DNA from: Paenibacillus sp. FSL W8-0426
Lineage (GTDB): Bacteria; Bacillota; Bacilli; Paenibacillales; Paenibacillaceae
Assembly: GCF_037969725.1 (NCBI RefSeq)
Contig: NZ_CP150203.1
Coordinates: 3,984,001 to 4,048,000 of the forward strand
Length of the DNA stretch: 64,000 nucleotides
Reading direction: 5' to 3'
The position numbers were made by a program, and so were the translations under genes. Each line of letters starts with the position of its first letter. Within the stretch, counting starts at the first letter, position 1. Below are positions 26,556-35,918 of the stretch, piece after piece. The notes beneath the pieces are model-generated. The model was not told where the DNA came from, searched no databases, and saw nothing but the letters and a program-made list of their open reading frames with translations.

Positions 26556-26691
26556 TTCATCCCCCCCTTTCCTCTCTCATCATAAAACAATGATGATCAT
26601 GGCGACATATCGGAGATTTATTATGAATTCATTCAAAAATCTTCGATCCTTTCAGAAAATTCAATCTTGTTTTCAATCGTTGTAAAATGAA

Positions 26692-26722
26692 ATCCCCTGC
26701 GGTTAAAGAAGATTGCAGGGGA
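26692..26722 (-). terminator. terminator of the alpha-galactosidase gene
   Basis: The stem TCCCCTGC/GCAGGGGA has a 14-base loop and is followed on the minus strand by ATTTCATTTT. It separates GH36 from the importer operon. Confidence 0.65.
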
Positions 26723-26769
26723 CCCGATCCTTAAAATTTGAAATTCAACCATTGCAGATTAACGCTGAG

Positions 26770-28944
26770 CTATGCCCTTTCTTGCCGAGTAGCGCTTAAT
26801 TTGAACCATACGCTATTAAAATCACCCGCAAGAGGCGGGATAATCAAGCCTGCTTGCATCAAGCGATCTCCGCCGTATGTTCCAACGTCCCCATCCGCCC
26901 CTTGAACGGTATAAACAAGCGAATGATCCAATCCCTTGAGCTGCAGCATATCCGTTGCAGGATTGGGCTTGGCCAGTACGCGAAAGAAAAATACGATCGC
27001 TTCGGATCGATCTTCCGACACGAACATCCAGGATGTTTCATTCCCTGTAAATGGACTGCGAAGCCGATACAGATTGCCTTGTTGAACGAGAGACCGGAGT
27101 TCCTTGTACATCGCGATCTGTTCTTTTGCCTGAGATTGTTCAGCATCGCTAAATTTCGTCAAATCAAGCTCATAGCCAAAATTCCCCGACATCGCAACGT
27201 CACCCCTGAATTTGAGCGAAGTTTCGCGGTGCACTTGATGATTCGGCACAGCGGACACATGAGCTCCGATCGTGCTTACCGGATACACCAGACTGGTGCC
27301 ATACTGGATTTTCAGTCGTTCCACGGCGTCCGTATTGTCACTTGTCCAGGTTTGGGGCATGTAATATAACATCCCTGGATCAAACCGGCCGCCACCGCTG
27401 GAACAGCTTTCAAACAGAATTTCGGGAAAGGCTGTAGTCAGCTTGTCCAACAGTTCATAGAGACCCAGCACGTAACGATGCGCTATCTCCTGCTGATGCT
27501 CCGGCAAAGCCGCTGCAGAGCAAATTTCGGTCAATGCGCGATTCATGTCCCATTTCACGTAAGAAACGGGCACGCCGGTGAAGATGTCAGCCAGTGCGTC
27601 ATACAAATAATCCCGGACTTCCGGCCGCGAAAGATCCAACACCAGCTGCCACCGTGCTTCCGTCCGACGACGGCCCGCAACGTGCAGGCACCAGTCCGGA
27701 TGCTTGCGGTACAGGTCGCTGTCCGGCGAAATCATTTCCGGCTCAAACCACAGCCCGAACTGCAATCCGTGACGTTCAATGCGCTCCGCCAAATCGCGCA
27801 GGCCATTCGGAAGCTTTCGGCGATCTTCGACCCAATCCCCAAGGGAGCTGTTGTCGCTGTCCCGCTTGCCGAACCAGCCGTCATCAAGCACCAATAGCTC
27901 AATGCCTAGCTCAGATCCTGTTTTGGCAATCGCTTCAATCTTTTCGGCAGTAAAATTAAAATACGTCGCCTCCCAGTTATTTACGAGAATGGGGCGTTCT
28001 TTGTCCCGGTGCACCCCACGGCATAAGCGATTCCGATAAAGTCGATGATAGATTCTGGACATGCCTCCAAGTCCTTCGTTGGAATAAACAAGCACTGCCT
28101 CGGGGGTTTGAAAGGATTCCCCAGGATGAAGCACCCAGGAAAAATCGAATGGATTCAGTCCAATGCCCAACCGGACGATTCCAAAAGCATCGACTTCCGC
28201 TTCAGCGTGAAAATTGCCGCTGTACACCAGATTTGCCGCAAACACCTCGCCATGATCCTCGTCTGTGCCCGGACTGACTACAGCCGCGAACGGATTGTGC
28301 TGGTGGCTGCTCATTCCCCGACGACTGCCGAGGCTGGTCCCTCCAGGACCAAGCGGCCTGCGTTGAATATGCGCCTCCCGTGCCCAATGACCAGCAAGGT
28401 ACACCAAATCATAATGGCTCTTCCCGTACAAATCCACACTTGCACTTAGCGCGCGCAGCAGTTTAAGCGTTCCTTGACCATTATTCTTAAAATGGACTGA
28501 TCTGGTAATGGCTCCATCGCCGAAAATGCTATATCGCAGACAAACAGTCATGCCTGTGTACGCATCCTCCAGTTCCAGTTCCAACGTATCGGCTTCATGA
28601 TCCGATTCCGTATAAACATACGGCAAACCTTCAAGAGGGGGTTTGCCAACAGTGGTCGTATACCCTTTGTAGCGAAGCTCTGTAATCCGGCTCCCGTCTT
28701 CAAGCTGAACTTGATATGCAGGCGACCGGAAATCGCCTGTTCCGTATTGCGGATATTCTTGGGGCATGGAATCCAGGGCAGGCTTCTCCAAACCCGGGAC
28801 TAGATTTTCCAAGTTTCCATCATGGGACAACGGTTGTCCCCAATATACCAGTAAAGGAAAGCCTTCTACGATTTGAACAACATAGCTGGTCACCCGGGAT
28901 TGCAGATGAAATATTTGCCGTAACTCGTCAACGTATACTGCCAC
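26770..28944 (-). CDS. GH36 alpha-galactosidase
   Basis: This enzyme of about 724 residues removes alpha-1,6-galactose from galactomannan or raffinose-type sugars. The N-terminal beta-supersandwich covers about 1-310, a TIM barrel about 320-640 (LVLDDGWFGKRDSDNSSLGDW; GLWFEPEMISPDSDLY) and a C-terminal beta domain the rest. The nucleophile Asp lies in KWDMNR (about 466), the acid/base Asp in SDNTDA (about 536), and the CSSGGGRFD loop is between; this matches AgaA-type family members. No signal peptide is present. The start is uncertain: GTG 28944 has AGGAG eleven bases upstream, while GTG 28956 overlaps that site. It follows the secreted mannanase by about 80 bases. Confidence 0.92.
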   Translation of the reverse strand: MAVYVDELRQIFHLQSRVTSYVVQIVEGFPLLVYWGQPLSHDGNLENLVPGLEKPALDSMPQEYPQYGTGDFRSPAYQVQLEDGSRITELRYKGYTTTVGKPPLEGLPYVYTESDHEADTLELELEDAYTGMTVCLRYSIFGDGAITRSVHFKNNGQGTLKLLRALSASVDLYGKSHYDLVYLAGHWAREAHIQRRPLGPGGTSLGSRRGMSSHQHNPFAAVVSPGTDEDHGEVFAANLVYSGNFHAEAEVDAFGIVRLGIGLNPFDFSWVLHPGESFQTPEAVLVYSNEGLGGMSRIYHRLYRNRLCRGVHRDKERPILVNNWEATYFNFTAEKIEAIAKTGSELGIELLVLDDGWFGKRDSDNSSLGDWVEDRRKLPNGLRDLAERIERHGLQFGLWFEPEMISPDSDLYRKHPDWCLHVAGRRRTEARWQLVLDLSRPEVRDYLYDALADIFTGVPVSYVKWDMNRALTEICSAAALPEHQQEIAHRYVLGLYELLDKLTTAFPEILFESCSSGGGRFDPGMLYYMPQTWTSDNTDAVERLKIQYGTSLVYPVSTIGAHVSAVPNHQVHRETSLKFRGDVAMSGNFGYELDLTKFSDAEQSQAKEQIAMYKELRSLVQQGNLYRLRSPFTGNETSWMFVSEDRSEAIVFFFRVLAKPNPATDMLQLKGLDHSLVYTVQGADGDVGTYGGDRLMQAGLIIPPLAGDFNSVWFKLSATRQERA

Positions 28945-29026
28945 TACATCATTCACTCCTGTTCATCTAGATTTATGTTTAAGTTCCTGCAACCATAAAC
29001 GAATTAAACGATCTGTCGTTCCAGAG

Positions 29027-30577
29027 CTAAGGATTGCCGTACAATCCTTCGGGAAGTTCGTCCAGGGTAATCACGGCGTCGTGATCATACACCTTTTTCA
29101 AATGGGCCTTCGTATTCGTTTTGCCGTCTCGAATATATTCACCGGTCCAGGTATTGAAAAAGCTCCAATATGCGCCATAAGTCCGCAGCAAATCCGGATC
29201 CGGGATCGGCCCGTTTTCGGCCAGCGCGACAAGCTTCCTATGGTTGGACAGAAACAAAAGTTCATCATACTTGGCAATGTTCGGGCTGTAGTCACCTGAC
29301 GGGTTGTAAACGTCAACGCTTACAATGTCGACCACATCATCTCCGGGGTACCATTCCTCCTTAACGGAGTTCCAAACCCAGATGAGATTGTTCAAATGAT
29401 GGTGATCGGTCAAACGCTCATACATGAGCCTATATAGCTTTTTGGCAGGTTCGGGGCCTTTGGCTCCCCACCAAAACCAGCCGCCCTCCGCTTCGTGCAG
29501 CGGTCTCCAAAGTACGGGAACGTTATGCTCCTGCAATCGCTTCAATTGAACGGCAATGGCATCGATGTCCCGAATTAAAAGCTTGTAGTCTTCCGATTGC
29601 GGATGGCTAAGGGCATATTCTACATCGAAGGTCGTGAACTCGGTATTAAAACCTCGCCACCATTCGTGCCCGGGTTCATTGCCTCCGATCCCTTTCGGCG
29701 CATTCCAATGCCAACTCAGTGATACGATGCCTCCACGTTTATGCCACTCCATCATCTCCTCAACCTCATTCGAGGTGGCTCCGTTTTCGACACGGGATGG
29801 AGAATAGTCCATCAAATCACCGGAAACAAGCGCAGGGTACTTGCCCGTCTGCCGATTGACCCACTCCGCATCCTCCAGCGTTTGCTGTCCCGAAATGATC
29901 TTCTTTCCATACTGGCTGACCATGAAATCGAAGAGTGCTCTGGTTTGCGGCATCGCTTCGGAGTTGCTTAAGGCGTCGATCTGTACCTTGCTTTTGATTG
30001 CGGGGGAATGTATACGTTCAAGCTTTATATACTCGATACCATAGTAACCCCAGCCTCGAAAAATGTTGATGGAGTTGCTGCCGGCGTTAAGAAGCACTTT
30101 CGTCATCTTTTTTTCAGCCCGGACCGTTCCCGCTTTTGGAGCATCGAGCGTCAATTCACCAGCCCCTGAACCATTAACTTGAATAGACGTGGCCTTATCT
30201 CCATTGCCTTCAGGAATGTAGTATCCCAAGCTTAACTCATAAAGCCCGCCTTCCGGCACGTTAACGCTGAATGCAGCGCTTCCGTTCTTCACCGCAGCAT
30301 CCGGATCCTCCTCGAAAAAAAATGAAAGATAGCCTTCGCCATCGTATGACTTGTCTTCTGCTTTGGCGATGGTCCCATACCGCTTCTTGATGCAGTACCC
30401 TTCTATGGAAGCATCTTCAAAGGTTACTTTCAGCACCTGGGTTGGATGGGGAAGCACCGCTTCAGCCCGATCAACGACAAATCCTGGTACCGTTATGGCT
30501 GCGTCCGCCCTGCAGCAGGCAAAACCCGACATGACGATGCATGAAAAGAGTATGGCTGGTCCTGTTATCGCTTTCAT
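29027..30577 (-). CDS. secreted GH26 beta-mannanase with N-terminal CBM35-like domain
   Basis: This 516-residue extracellular enzyme has a signal peptide (about 1-26, FACCRADA before AITVPG). Residues about 45-190 form a CBM35/CBM6-like domain (FEDASIEGY, SFSVNVPEGG-like pattern, LNAGSNSINIFRGWGYYGIEYIKLER), probably binding decorated mannan. The GH26 domain spans about 210-510 with acid/base Glu362 (RPLHEAEGGWFWWG) and nucleophile Glu454 (ALAENGPIPD). GGAGGG lies eleven bases before ATG 30577. It is the first enzyme gene after the two-component pair and likely opens the polymer outside the cell, feeding the downstream galactosidase and importer. Confidence 0.9.
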   Translation of the reverse strand: MKAITGPAILFSCIVMSGFACCRADAAITVPGFVVDRAEAVLPHPTQVLKVTFEDASIEGYCIKKRYGTIAKAEDKSYDGEGYLSFFFEEDPDAAVKNGSAAFSVNVPEGGLYELSLGYYIPEGNGDKATSIQVNGSGAGELTLDAPKAGTVRAEKKMTKVLLNAGSNSINIFRGWGYYGIEYIKLERIHSPAIKSKVQIDALSNSEAMPQTRALFDFMVSQYGKKIISGQQTLEDAEWVNRQTGKYPALVSGDLMDYSPSRVENGATSNEVEEMMEWHKRGGIVSLSWHWNAPKGIGGNEPGHEWWRGFNTEFTTFDVEYALSHPQSEDYKLLIRDIDAIAVQLKRLQEHNVPVLWRPLHEAEGGWFWWGAKGPEPAKKLYRLMYERLTDHHHLNNLIWVWNSVKEEWYPGDDVVDIVSVDVYNPSGDYSPNIAKYDELLFLSNHRKLVALAENGPIPDPDLLRTYGAYWSFFNTWTGEYIRDGKTNTKAHLKKVYDHDAVITLDELPEGLYGNP

Positions 30578-30710
30578 TTTGTGAATTTCCCTCCTTTCGT
30601 TTCAACTATATTGGTAAAGGGGACTTGCGGACATATCACAAATTTCAAATCATTTCATACGGATATTCACTGTTTTTTCAGAAAAACAGTTCGGTTTTCA
30701 TTTAGAAATC

Positions 30711-30753
30711 AAAAAACTCCCCTACAATGTCGTTTACTGACTTTGCAGAGGAG
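30711..30753 (-). terminator. terminator of the YesN-type regulator gene
   Basis: A 15-bp stem with wobble pairs (CTCCTCTGCAAAGTC with GACATTGTAGGGGAG) is followed by six T on the minus strand, just after the regulator stop. Confidence 0.85.
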
Positions 30754-30765
30754 TGATGCTGCAGA

Positions 30766-32316
30766 TCATTCTTTTTTCTGATAAAAGGAAGGAGACTTCC
30801 CTTCCAGCTTCTTGAATTTCGTGTGGAAATAATTCACGTTGGAGTACCCTACCTTTTCAGCGACTTCGTACACCTTCATGTCCTGTGCCAGCATTTCTTT
30901 CGCTTTTTGGATCCGGATCCGATCAAGGTATGCGTTAAAATATTCCCCCGTGTAACTTTTGAAGAGCTGGCCCAGATAGGAACTGCTGTAATTGAACAAC
31001 ACGGCGAGCATTTCCAGTCTTAGATTATCCCCATAGTGCCGATCTATATAATCAAGCAATCGCTTCATCTCGTTGTCTTTGCTGTTATAATCGGAGCAGC
31101 GTGCCAGCTTTTCCATCACTACAGAAACGTGGCCGACGAGCTCCCGGATATAACGGGAATTATATATTTCGGCTAGAAATCGCGCCGGTTCTCCTGGATA
31201 ACCTGATAAAGACCAAATACGGGGATGAATTTTTCGAACCGTTTCATTGGCGAGGTAAAAGAAATGGTCGCGAATGTCCTTTTCCTGCGCGTGATGAACC
31301 ACCTGCTGCAATGCTATTTCATCCAGAAAGGAGGAGATCGTTTCCGCATGACCAACATCTACCAAATAATGCAGCCTGAACGCCTCTTCCTCCTTGCTCG
31401 ATCGAGATAAAGCTGGAGATGGGACGGTTTCTTTTTGATAGCTTTCCGGCGTTTCTTCAGTCAGAAGCCTCCCCTTATCGTAAAAAAAACTACGCTCCAA
31501 CAGGGAGCGGGCCGTTCGAAAAGAATGAAGGATCTCATCCAACGATCGAACGGGTTGTCCAACCGCAACATCCATTTCAAAGCGAAGCTCTCCCGACAAG
31601 AGTTGGAGATTCTTATGCAGCTCTGTCCAACCATAGTCCCCGACAGGCGGGTCCCCGAGCAATAGGACGATATACGGAGCAAAATATAAAACGATTCCTT
31701 GACGCTCGAAAGTATACGTTCTGCTCAATACATCCTTGAAGCTATGAATCCGCTCGCTTTCTTCCGGGTGCGAACCCGGGAAGCCGATTAGAAGGATTTG
31801 ATATTTGGTCCACTTTGCCTGAAATGAGCCAGACCATTCCTTTAATAAGGAATCTTCTGAATCGTGTCTGCCGGACAGTAAAGAATAAAGGATCCATTCT
31901 GGCGAATTGGTCTTTTGTACCATGCTTTTTTCCTGCTTTTTTGCAGAAAGCTGGCCATGAATCTTTTGAAGCAATGCTGACAGCTCTTCCTTGTTTACAG
32001 GTTTAAGCAGGTATGCTTCAACGCCGAATTGAAGGGCTTGGCGCGCATACTCAAAATCCGCATAACCACTGAGTATAATGACGTGAATGTGCCAGCCGCG
32101 GAGGCGGATCTCCTGAAGGAGTTCCAGCCCGTCCATGCCGGGCATGCGGATATCGACTAACAAAACATCCGGAATCTTTTCTTCAAACATGCGGAGCGCC
32201 TCATTCCCGCCAGCTGCCGTCCCCATGACTTCGAACCCGAGGTCTTTCCACGGTATTAACGTTTGCAATCCAAGACGCAGCTTCGGCTCATCATCAACGA
32301 TTGTCACTGAAAACAA
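30766..32316 (-). CDS. YesN-type response regulator with AraC DNA-binding domain
   Basis: This regulator of about 516 residues has an N-terminal receiver (IVDDEP; phospho-Asp in DVLLVDIRMPGMDG, about residue 55; KPVNKEEL), a long middle region (about 130-400), and a C-terminal AraC helix-turn-helix pair (LEMLAVLFNYSSSYLGQLFKSYTG; VYEVAEKVGYSNVNYFHTKFKKLEGKSPSFYQ). The best start is TTG 32316 with GGGAG nine bases upstream, giving a 23-base overlap with the kinase gene and hence translational coupling. It is expected to activate the galactomannan genes downstream. Confidence 0.9.
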   Translation of the reverse strand: MFSVTIVDDEPKLRLGLQTLIPWKDLGFEVMGTAAGGNEALRMFEEKIPDVLLVDIRMPGMDGLELLQEIRLRGWHIHVIILSGYADFEYARQALQFGVEAYLLKPVNKEELSALLQKIHGQLSAKKQEKSMVQKTNSPEWILYSLLSGRHDSEDSLLKEWSGSFQAKWTKYQILLIGFPGSHPEESERIHSFKDVLSRTYTFERQGIVLYFAPYIVLLLGDPPVGDYGWTELHKNLQLLSGELRFEMDVAVGQPVRSLDEILHSFRTARSLLERSFFYDKGRLLTEETPESYQKETVPSPALSRSSKEEEAFRLHYLVDVGHAETISSFLDEIALQQVVHHAQEKDIRDHFFYLANETVRKIHPRIWSLSGYPGEPARFLAEIYNSRYIRELVGHVSVVMEKLARCSDYNSKDNEMKRLLDYIDRHYGDNLRLEMLAVLFNYSSSYLGQLFKSYTGEYFNAYLDRIRIQKAKEMLAQDMKVYEVAEKVGYSNVNYFHTKFKKLEGKSPSFYQKKE

Positions 32317-34096
32317 CAGGTTCCACTCCCTTCTTCGGTATGCAAAATGTAATGCAGGTTCCTCGGCCCTCTTCGCTTTCGATGGAAAGCCTTGCACCTT
32401 GACCATAGGTAAGCTGCAGTCGATCGTTCACGTTGCGAAGGCCAATACGATTTCCAGGTTCCTCGGAGTCCATTAACCTCATCGTTAAATCCTTCATTTT
32501 CTTTGGAGGAATACCCGCACCATCATCCTGGATCTCGACGAATAACTCTCCGTGATCGTTCAGCCTGGTCCGAACGGTGATCAGTGTCGGTTCCTCTTTG
32601 CGATCTAACCCATGAAGAATCGAATTTTCAACCAAAGGTTGGATGATCAGCGGCGGAATCTCGATGCCTTCGGTTGCCGGATCGATATCCATTTTGTATT
32701 GCAGCCGATCCTCAAATCGGAATTTATGAAGTTCCAAGTAGCAGCGGACCATATTCAACTCTTCCGATAGCGGAATTTGGCGGCTCCCCACCTCCAGGCT
32801 GTTGCGAATCAAAATGCTAAGCTGCCATACGGCTTGGGCCAAGTCCTCTTCCCCTCGAAGGTGCGCTTCCATCCTAATCGACTCAAGGGTGTTGAACAGA
32901 AAGTGGGGATTCACCTGACTTGCTAACATTTTGAATTTGATGTCGTTTTGTTTTTGCAGAAGTAACTGTTTCTGCTGGTTACTCTCTTCCACTTCGAACA
33001 TCAGCTGGCTTATTCGATGAACAAGGGCATTAAATTGTCTGGAAAGTTGTCCGATCTCATCCTTTCCGTCCAGGTCGAGATAAGAATCCCAAGACAATGT
33101 ACCTACTTGGGACATATGTTTGCTAAGCCGGAGCAGCCTACCCGTAATTAATGATGCCGATGCATAAACGAGCAGGACGGCAATGACCAAACATCCGCCT
33201 ACAACGAATGCAGATATACGGATGACAGCGTTTGCATCATGAACAATATCGGATATCGTAAAAATCGAAATGATCCGCAGCCCGTTCCAGCTATTCTGCG
33301 GGTTCAGGTTGGCAATAACCACCTTGGAATTTTTACCGTTCATGACCGCATCGAAACTGCCTTCGCTTTGCCATAACATATTGCTCTCCGCATGTACTGC
33401 CGAAAGGTTTTTGCCATAAAGATCCGGCCGGTTGGCTGCTACGATGTTATTGCTGTCATCGACGATCATGGTAGCAAACGACTCTTGGGAAAGAATCGAG
33501 TTCAGCAAATCAGAATTGACGTTGATCACCAGAACGCTTTCATTTTTCAAATCATCCAGATTAATTTTCCGAACCAGACTTAGGTAATGCTTCTGATCCC
33601 TCTCATCCTGAATATAACCCCAACCTGCCAGTCCTTTTTTATTCAGGGCAGACACATACCACGCTTCCTTCGTCGTTTGTTCATCTGGCTGCATAAATTC
33701 CCAGTTATTCAGCATCGTTGGGTTCGACGCATACAACCGAATTGCTTTTATTTCTTTATAGAGCCGCACATAATCCCGGATATCCGTATATTGGCGATAG
33801 GTTTGGATGACTTCGTTGTAGCTGTCATAACTGCGGCTTGCTATGGATTTCATGCGGTTATCGTTAGAGAGCTGATAGGAAATATCCAGCGCTACATTAA
33901 TAACCTCCGCAGTCCTTTTCTGAACGCGCTCCACGTTATCGCTGGCCTGTTCGAAGGCATTCGAGACCATGACTTCGCGCAGCTTGTTCGTTAAGTAAAT
34001 ACCGCTTATTAAAAGCGGGAGCACGGCCACAGTGATAAAGATCAGGGAGAGCTTTCTTTTCAGCCTGATATCGTTGATGATTTGGATCAAACGCAT
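32294..34096 (-). CDS. YesM-type sensor histidine kinase
   Basis: This 600-residue membrane kinase has helix one at about 15-38 (LIFITVAVLPLLISGIYL), an extracellular Cache-like sensor (about 40-280), helix two (about 285-310), HAMP (about 310-365) and a coiled linker. The phospho-His lies in QVNPHFLFNTLESIRMEAH (about residue 395), and the ATPase lobe has PLVENSILHGLDRK, DDGAGIP and RIGLRNVNDRL. It is the upstream partner of the AraC-type regulator. A GAGGA ribosome site precedes ATG 34096. In this family the ligand is usually a plant oligosaccharide; here mannan fragments are inferred from the neighbouring genes. Confidence 0.92.
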   Translation of the reverse strand: MRLIQIINDIRLKRKLSLIFITVAVLPLLISGIYLTNKLREVMVSNAFEQASDNVERVQKRTAEVINVALDISYQLSNDNRMKSIASRSYDSYNEVIQTYRQYTDIRDYVRLYKEIKAIRLYASNPTMLNNWEFMQPDEQTTKEAWYVSALNKKGLAGWGYIQDERDQKHYLSLVRKINLDDLKNESVLVINVNSDLLNSILSQESFATMIVDDSNNIVAANRPDLYGKNLSAVHAESNMLWQSEGSFDAVMNGKNSKVVIANLNPQNSWNGLRIISIFTISDIVHDANAVIRISAFVVGGCLVIAVLLVYASASLITGRLLRLSKHMSQVGTLSWDSYLDLDGKDEIGQLSRQFNALVHRISQLMFEVEESNQQKQLLLQKQNDIKFKMLASQVNPHFLFNTLESIRMEAHLRGEEDLAQAVWQLSILIRNSLEVGSRQIPLSEELNMVRCYLELHKFRFEDRLQYKMDIDPATEGIEIPPLIIQPLVENSILHGLDRKEEPTLITVRTRLNDHGELFVEIQDDGAGIPPKKMKDLTMRLMDSEEPGNRIGLRNVNDRLQLTYGQGARLSIESEEGRGTCITFCIPKKGVEPVVFSDNR

Positions 34097-34305
34097 CGCA
34101 CAGTCCTCTTTCCTTCCATTCGTTCAGTCCTCATGAGAGTAATCACGTTGTCATAGATTGGTTTCTCCGTGGTTCCTTTTAACACCAAACAATGTACTCT
34201 ACTCATTTGGGTTAGTCAATGAAATGTTAAAGTAGGATTCATGTTATCATTGAATATCAAAACGCTCAACATGATCTTTTCTGATGCTCCTGATTTCAAA
34301 TGAAC

Positions 34306-34341
34306 GAAAAGACTGCCGGTCAATGCCGGCAGCCTCGTTTA
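34306..34341 (-). terminator. terminator of the phosphotransferase gene
   Basis: The stem CTGCCGG/CCGGCAG (34313-34332) has AACGA/TCGTT flanks and a T-rich run on the minus strand. Confidence 0.75.
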
Positions 34342-34381
34342 TTAATCATTGGATTTTACTTTTTCGCACCCGTCCGTTAGC

Positions 34382-35407
34382 TCATCCCTCGTACTCAAAA
34401 GGCTCATCACTAGAATAAATATCATGGAAAAATCCCTTATACGGTATATCGTCTTCCAGACATTTGATGAGATACGACAGTTCCTCGTCACACTTCGGTT
34501 CCTCGCCGCTACGCTGCACTTCCTCAAATTCGTCTAGAATATTTTCCAGGAGGGTGACTTGAATAAATAAGGGCAGCTTCTCTAACATCGAATCATCGAT
34601 TGCGGTCTCGGATCGGTATCCCGCGAGGACGGTTTCAAAATAATCGTCCATAAACTGTTTACGTTTAGTCGCGTCTGGTTCAAATTGTATCCAGCCTACT
34701 CCATGGGTCCAGAGATCAGCCAGATCGTACATATACCAGCCGAAACATGAATTATCGAAATCATATACGGTGATTTGCCCGGTATCAAAATCGATCGAAT
34801 AATTCCCGTCATTAAAATCAAAATGGATCATACCAAAAGTCTCCCGGTTCGTATCCAATTCATTTAAAGAGGCAAGGAGTTCAACCATCTTTTCCTTCAA
34901 CAGAGTGAAGGATTCGGGTACTCGTTTATCGATATACGCGGCATTGTATTTGTCAAAAAAATGATGCCGGCGATGGACCGGAGCATACCCTTTCGATATG
35001 TGGTGCAGTTTTCCCAGGACTTTACCGCAATTATAGTAGTATTCGGTAATCGGGGCTCCTTCACGGTACTGATAATGATTCTCCACGAGCATTTTACCTT
35101 TGGCCTTCATGAACAGGCAAATAAAAAAGGTATGGTCATCATAAGTGACCTCTTCCAGTAAATTCCCCTTCTTGGAGCTGACTACATTCGAGACACTGCC
35201 TCCATGCTCGAATAAATACCTGATATACTCCACTTCTCCCAGAAAATCTTCCCGGCTCCGGTCCGGCAAGAAAGCGATTCGAAGTATTCGAGGGTCGAAA
35301 CCCTCTTTCTCACAGGTATAAACAACATTCCGCCCTCCTTGATGCCCCGGAATAAGCAGGAATTCATAACCTTCCAGTCCGAACAACTGGGATCCTAAAG
35401 CAAGCAA
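34382..35407 (-). CDS. APH-family phosphotransferase (kinase-like), start uncertain
   Basis: This protein of about 341 residues has the APH/choline-kinase fold: an N-lobe with GGRNVVYTCE and ILRIAFLP, the catalytic loop HFDFNDGNYSIDFD (about 205-218) and the metal-binding VYDFDNSCFGWYMYDLADL (about 225-243). The substrate is unknown; relatives include CotS-like and small-molecule kinases. The only standard start is TTG 35407, with a weak ribosome site. The frame remains open upstream to a stop just before 35460, and AUA at 35444-35446 sits five bases after a strong GGAGGAG. Initiation there would add NYNEVVQNCGEHL, which reads as a natural helix. No clear partners lie next to it. Confidence 0.8.
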   Translation of the reverse strand: MLALGSQLFGLEGYEFLLIPGHQGGRNVVYTCEKEGFDPRILRIAFLPDRSREDFLGEVEYIRYLFEHGGSVSNVVSSKKGNLLEEVTYDDHTFFICLFMKAKGKMLVENHYQYREGAPITEYYYNCGKVLGKLHHISKGYAPVHRRHHFFDKYNAAYIDKRVPESFTLLKEKMVELLASLNELDTNRETFGMIHFDFNDGNYSIDFDTGQITVYDFDNSCFGWYMYDLADLWTHGVGWIQFEPDATKRKQFMDDYFETVLAGYRSETAIDDSMLEKLPLFIQVTLLENILDEFEEVQRSGEEPKCDEELSYLIKCLEDDIPYKGFFHDIYSSDEPFEYEG

Positions 35408-35756
35408 ATGCTCACCACAATTTTGAACGACCTCGTTATAATTTATACGATCTCCTCCAGTCTACAATCTTGCCAACGACTTCCTACATTGAAATGCTGC
35501 AGAAAAAAACTGAACATGTGAAAATCCTTCTGCGGCCTTAAATGATACCTTGTTTAACATTGAAATCCGCTCCTTTTCGTTTCATGGGTATATTTTACCG
35601 AATAATTCCAACGGTTTCTAGGCATAGTTTTTTTACGATAAAATTGATGTTGCAATATGGTTTGGAAGATGGCACGCTTTTTTATACGTCAAAGGAAGGA
35701 TGGTAGAATCTTGTTCGATGAGAGGAACTAAGGAGCGGCTTTGTTTGTTCTATTAT

Positions 35757-35783
35757 GAATTTTTCATATGTTGAAATTTTGAT
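35757..35783. repeat. 27-bp AT-rich dyad element, copy A
   Basis: This element matches copy B (37345-37371) at 24 of 27 positions in the same orientation. Its core is TTTCAT-nnn-TGAAA-like. Copy A lies about 310 bases upstream of the phosphotransferase gene. The stretch 35447-35918 otherwise holds only the terminator of the MFS gene; I see no gene in it. Confidence 0.45.
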
Positions 35784-35795
35784 GGTTATCGACCT

Positions 35796-35835
35796 GAAAA
35801 ACCCTTGTTCCATCGACTTTTGGAACAAGGGTTTC
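35796..35835 (-). terminator. terminator of the MFS gene
   Basis: A perfect 13-bp stem (AACCCTTGTTCCA/TGGAACAAGGGTT) has a nine-base loop and a T run on the minus strand. Confidence 0.85.
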
Positions 35836-35918
35836 GTTCGTTTGTACGTTTGTATTGCGGGCTCCATCTTTACGTTTCTATCTCAACCCTGGCAATCGCC
35901 CATTTCATTGCCGCCCAA

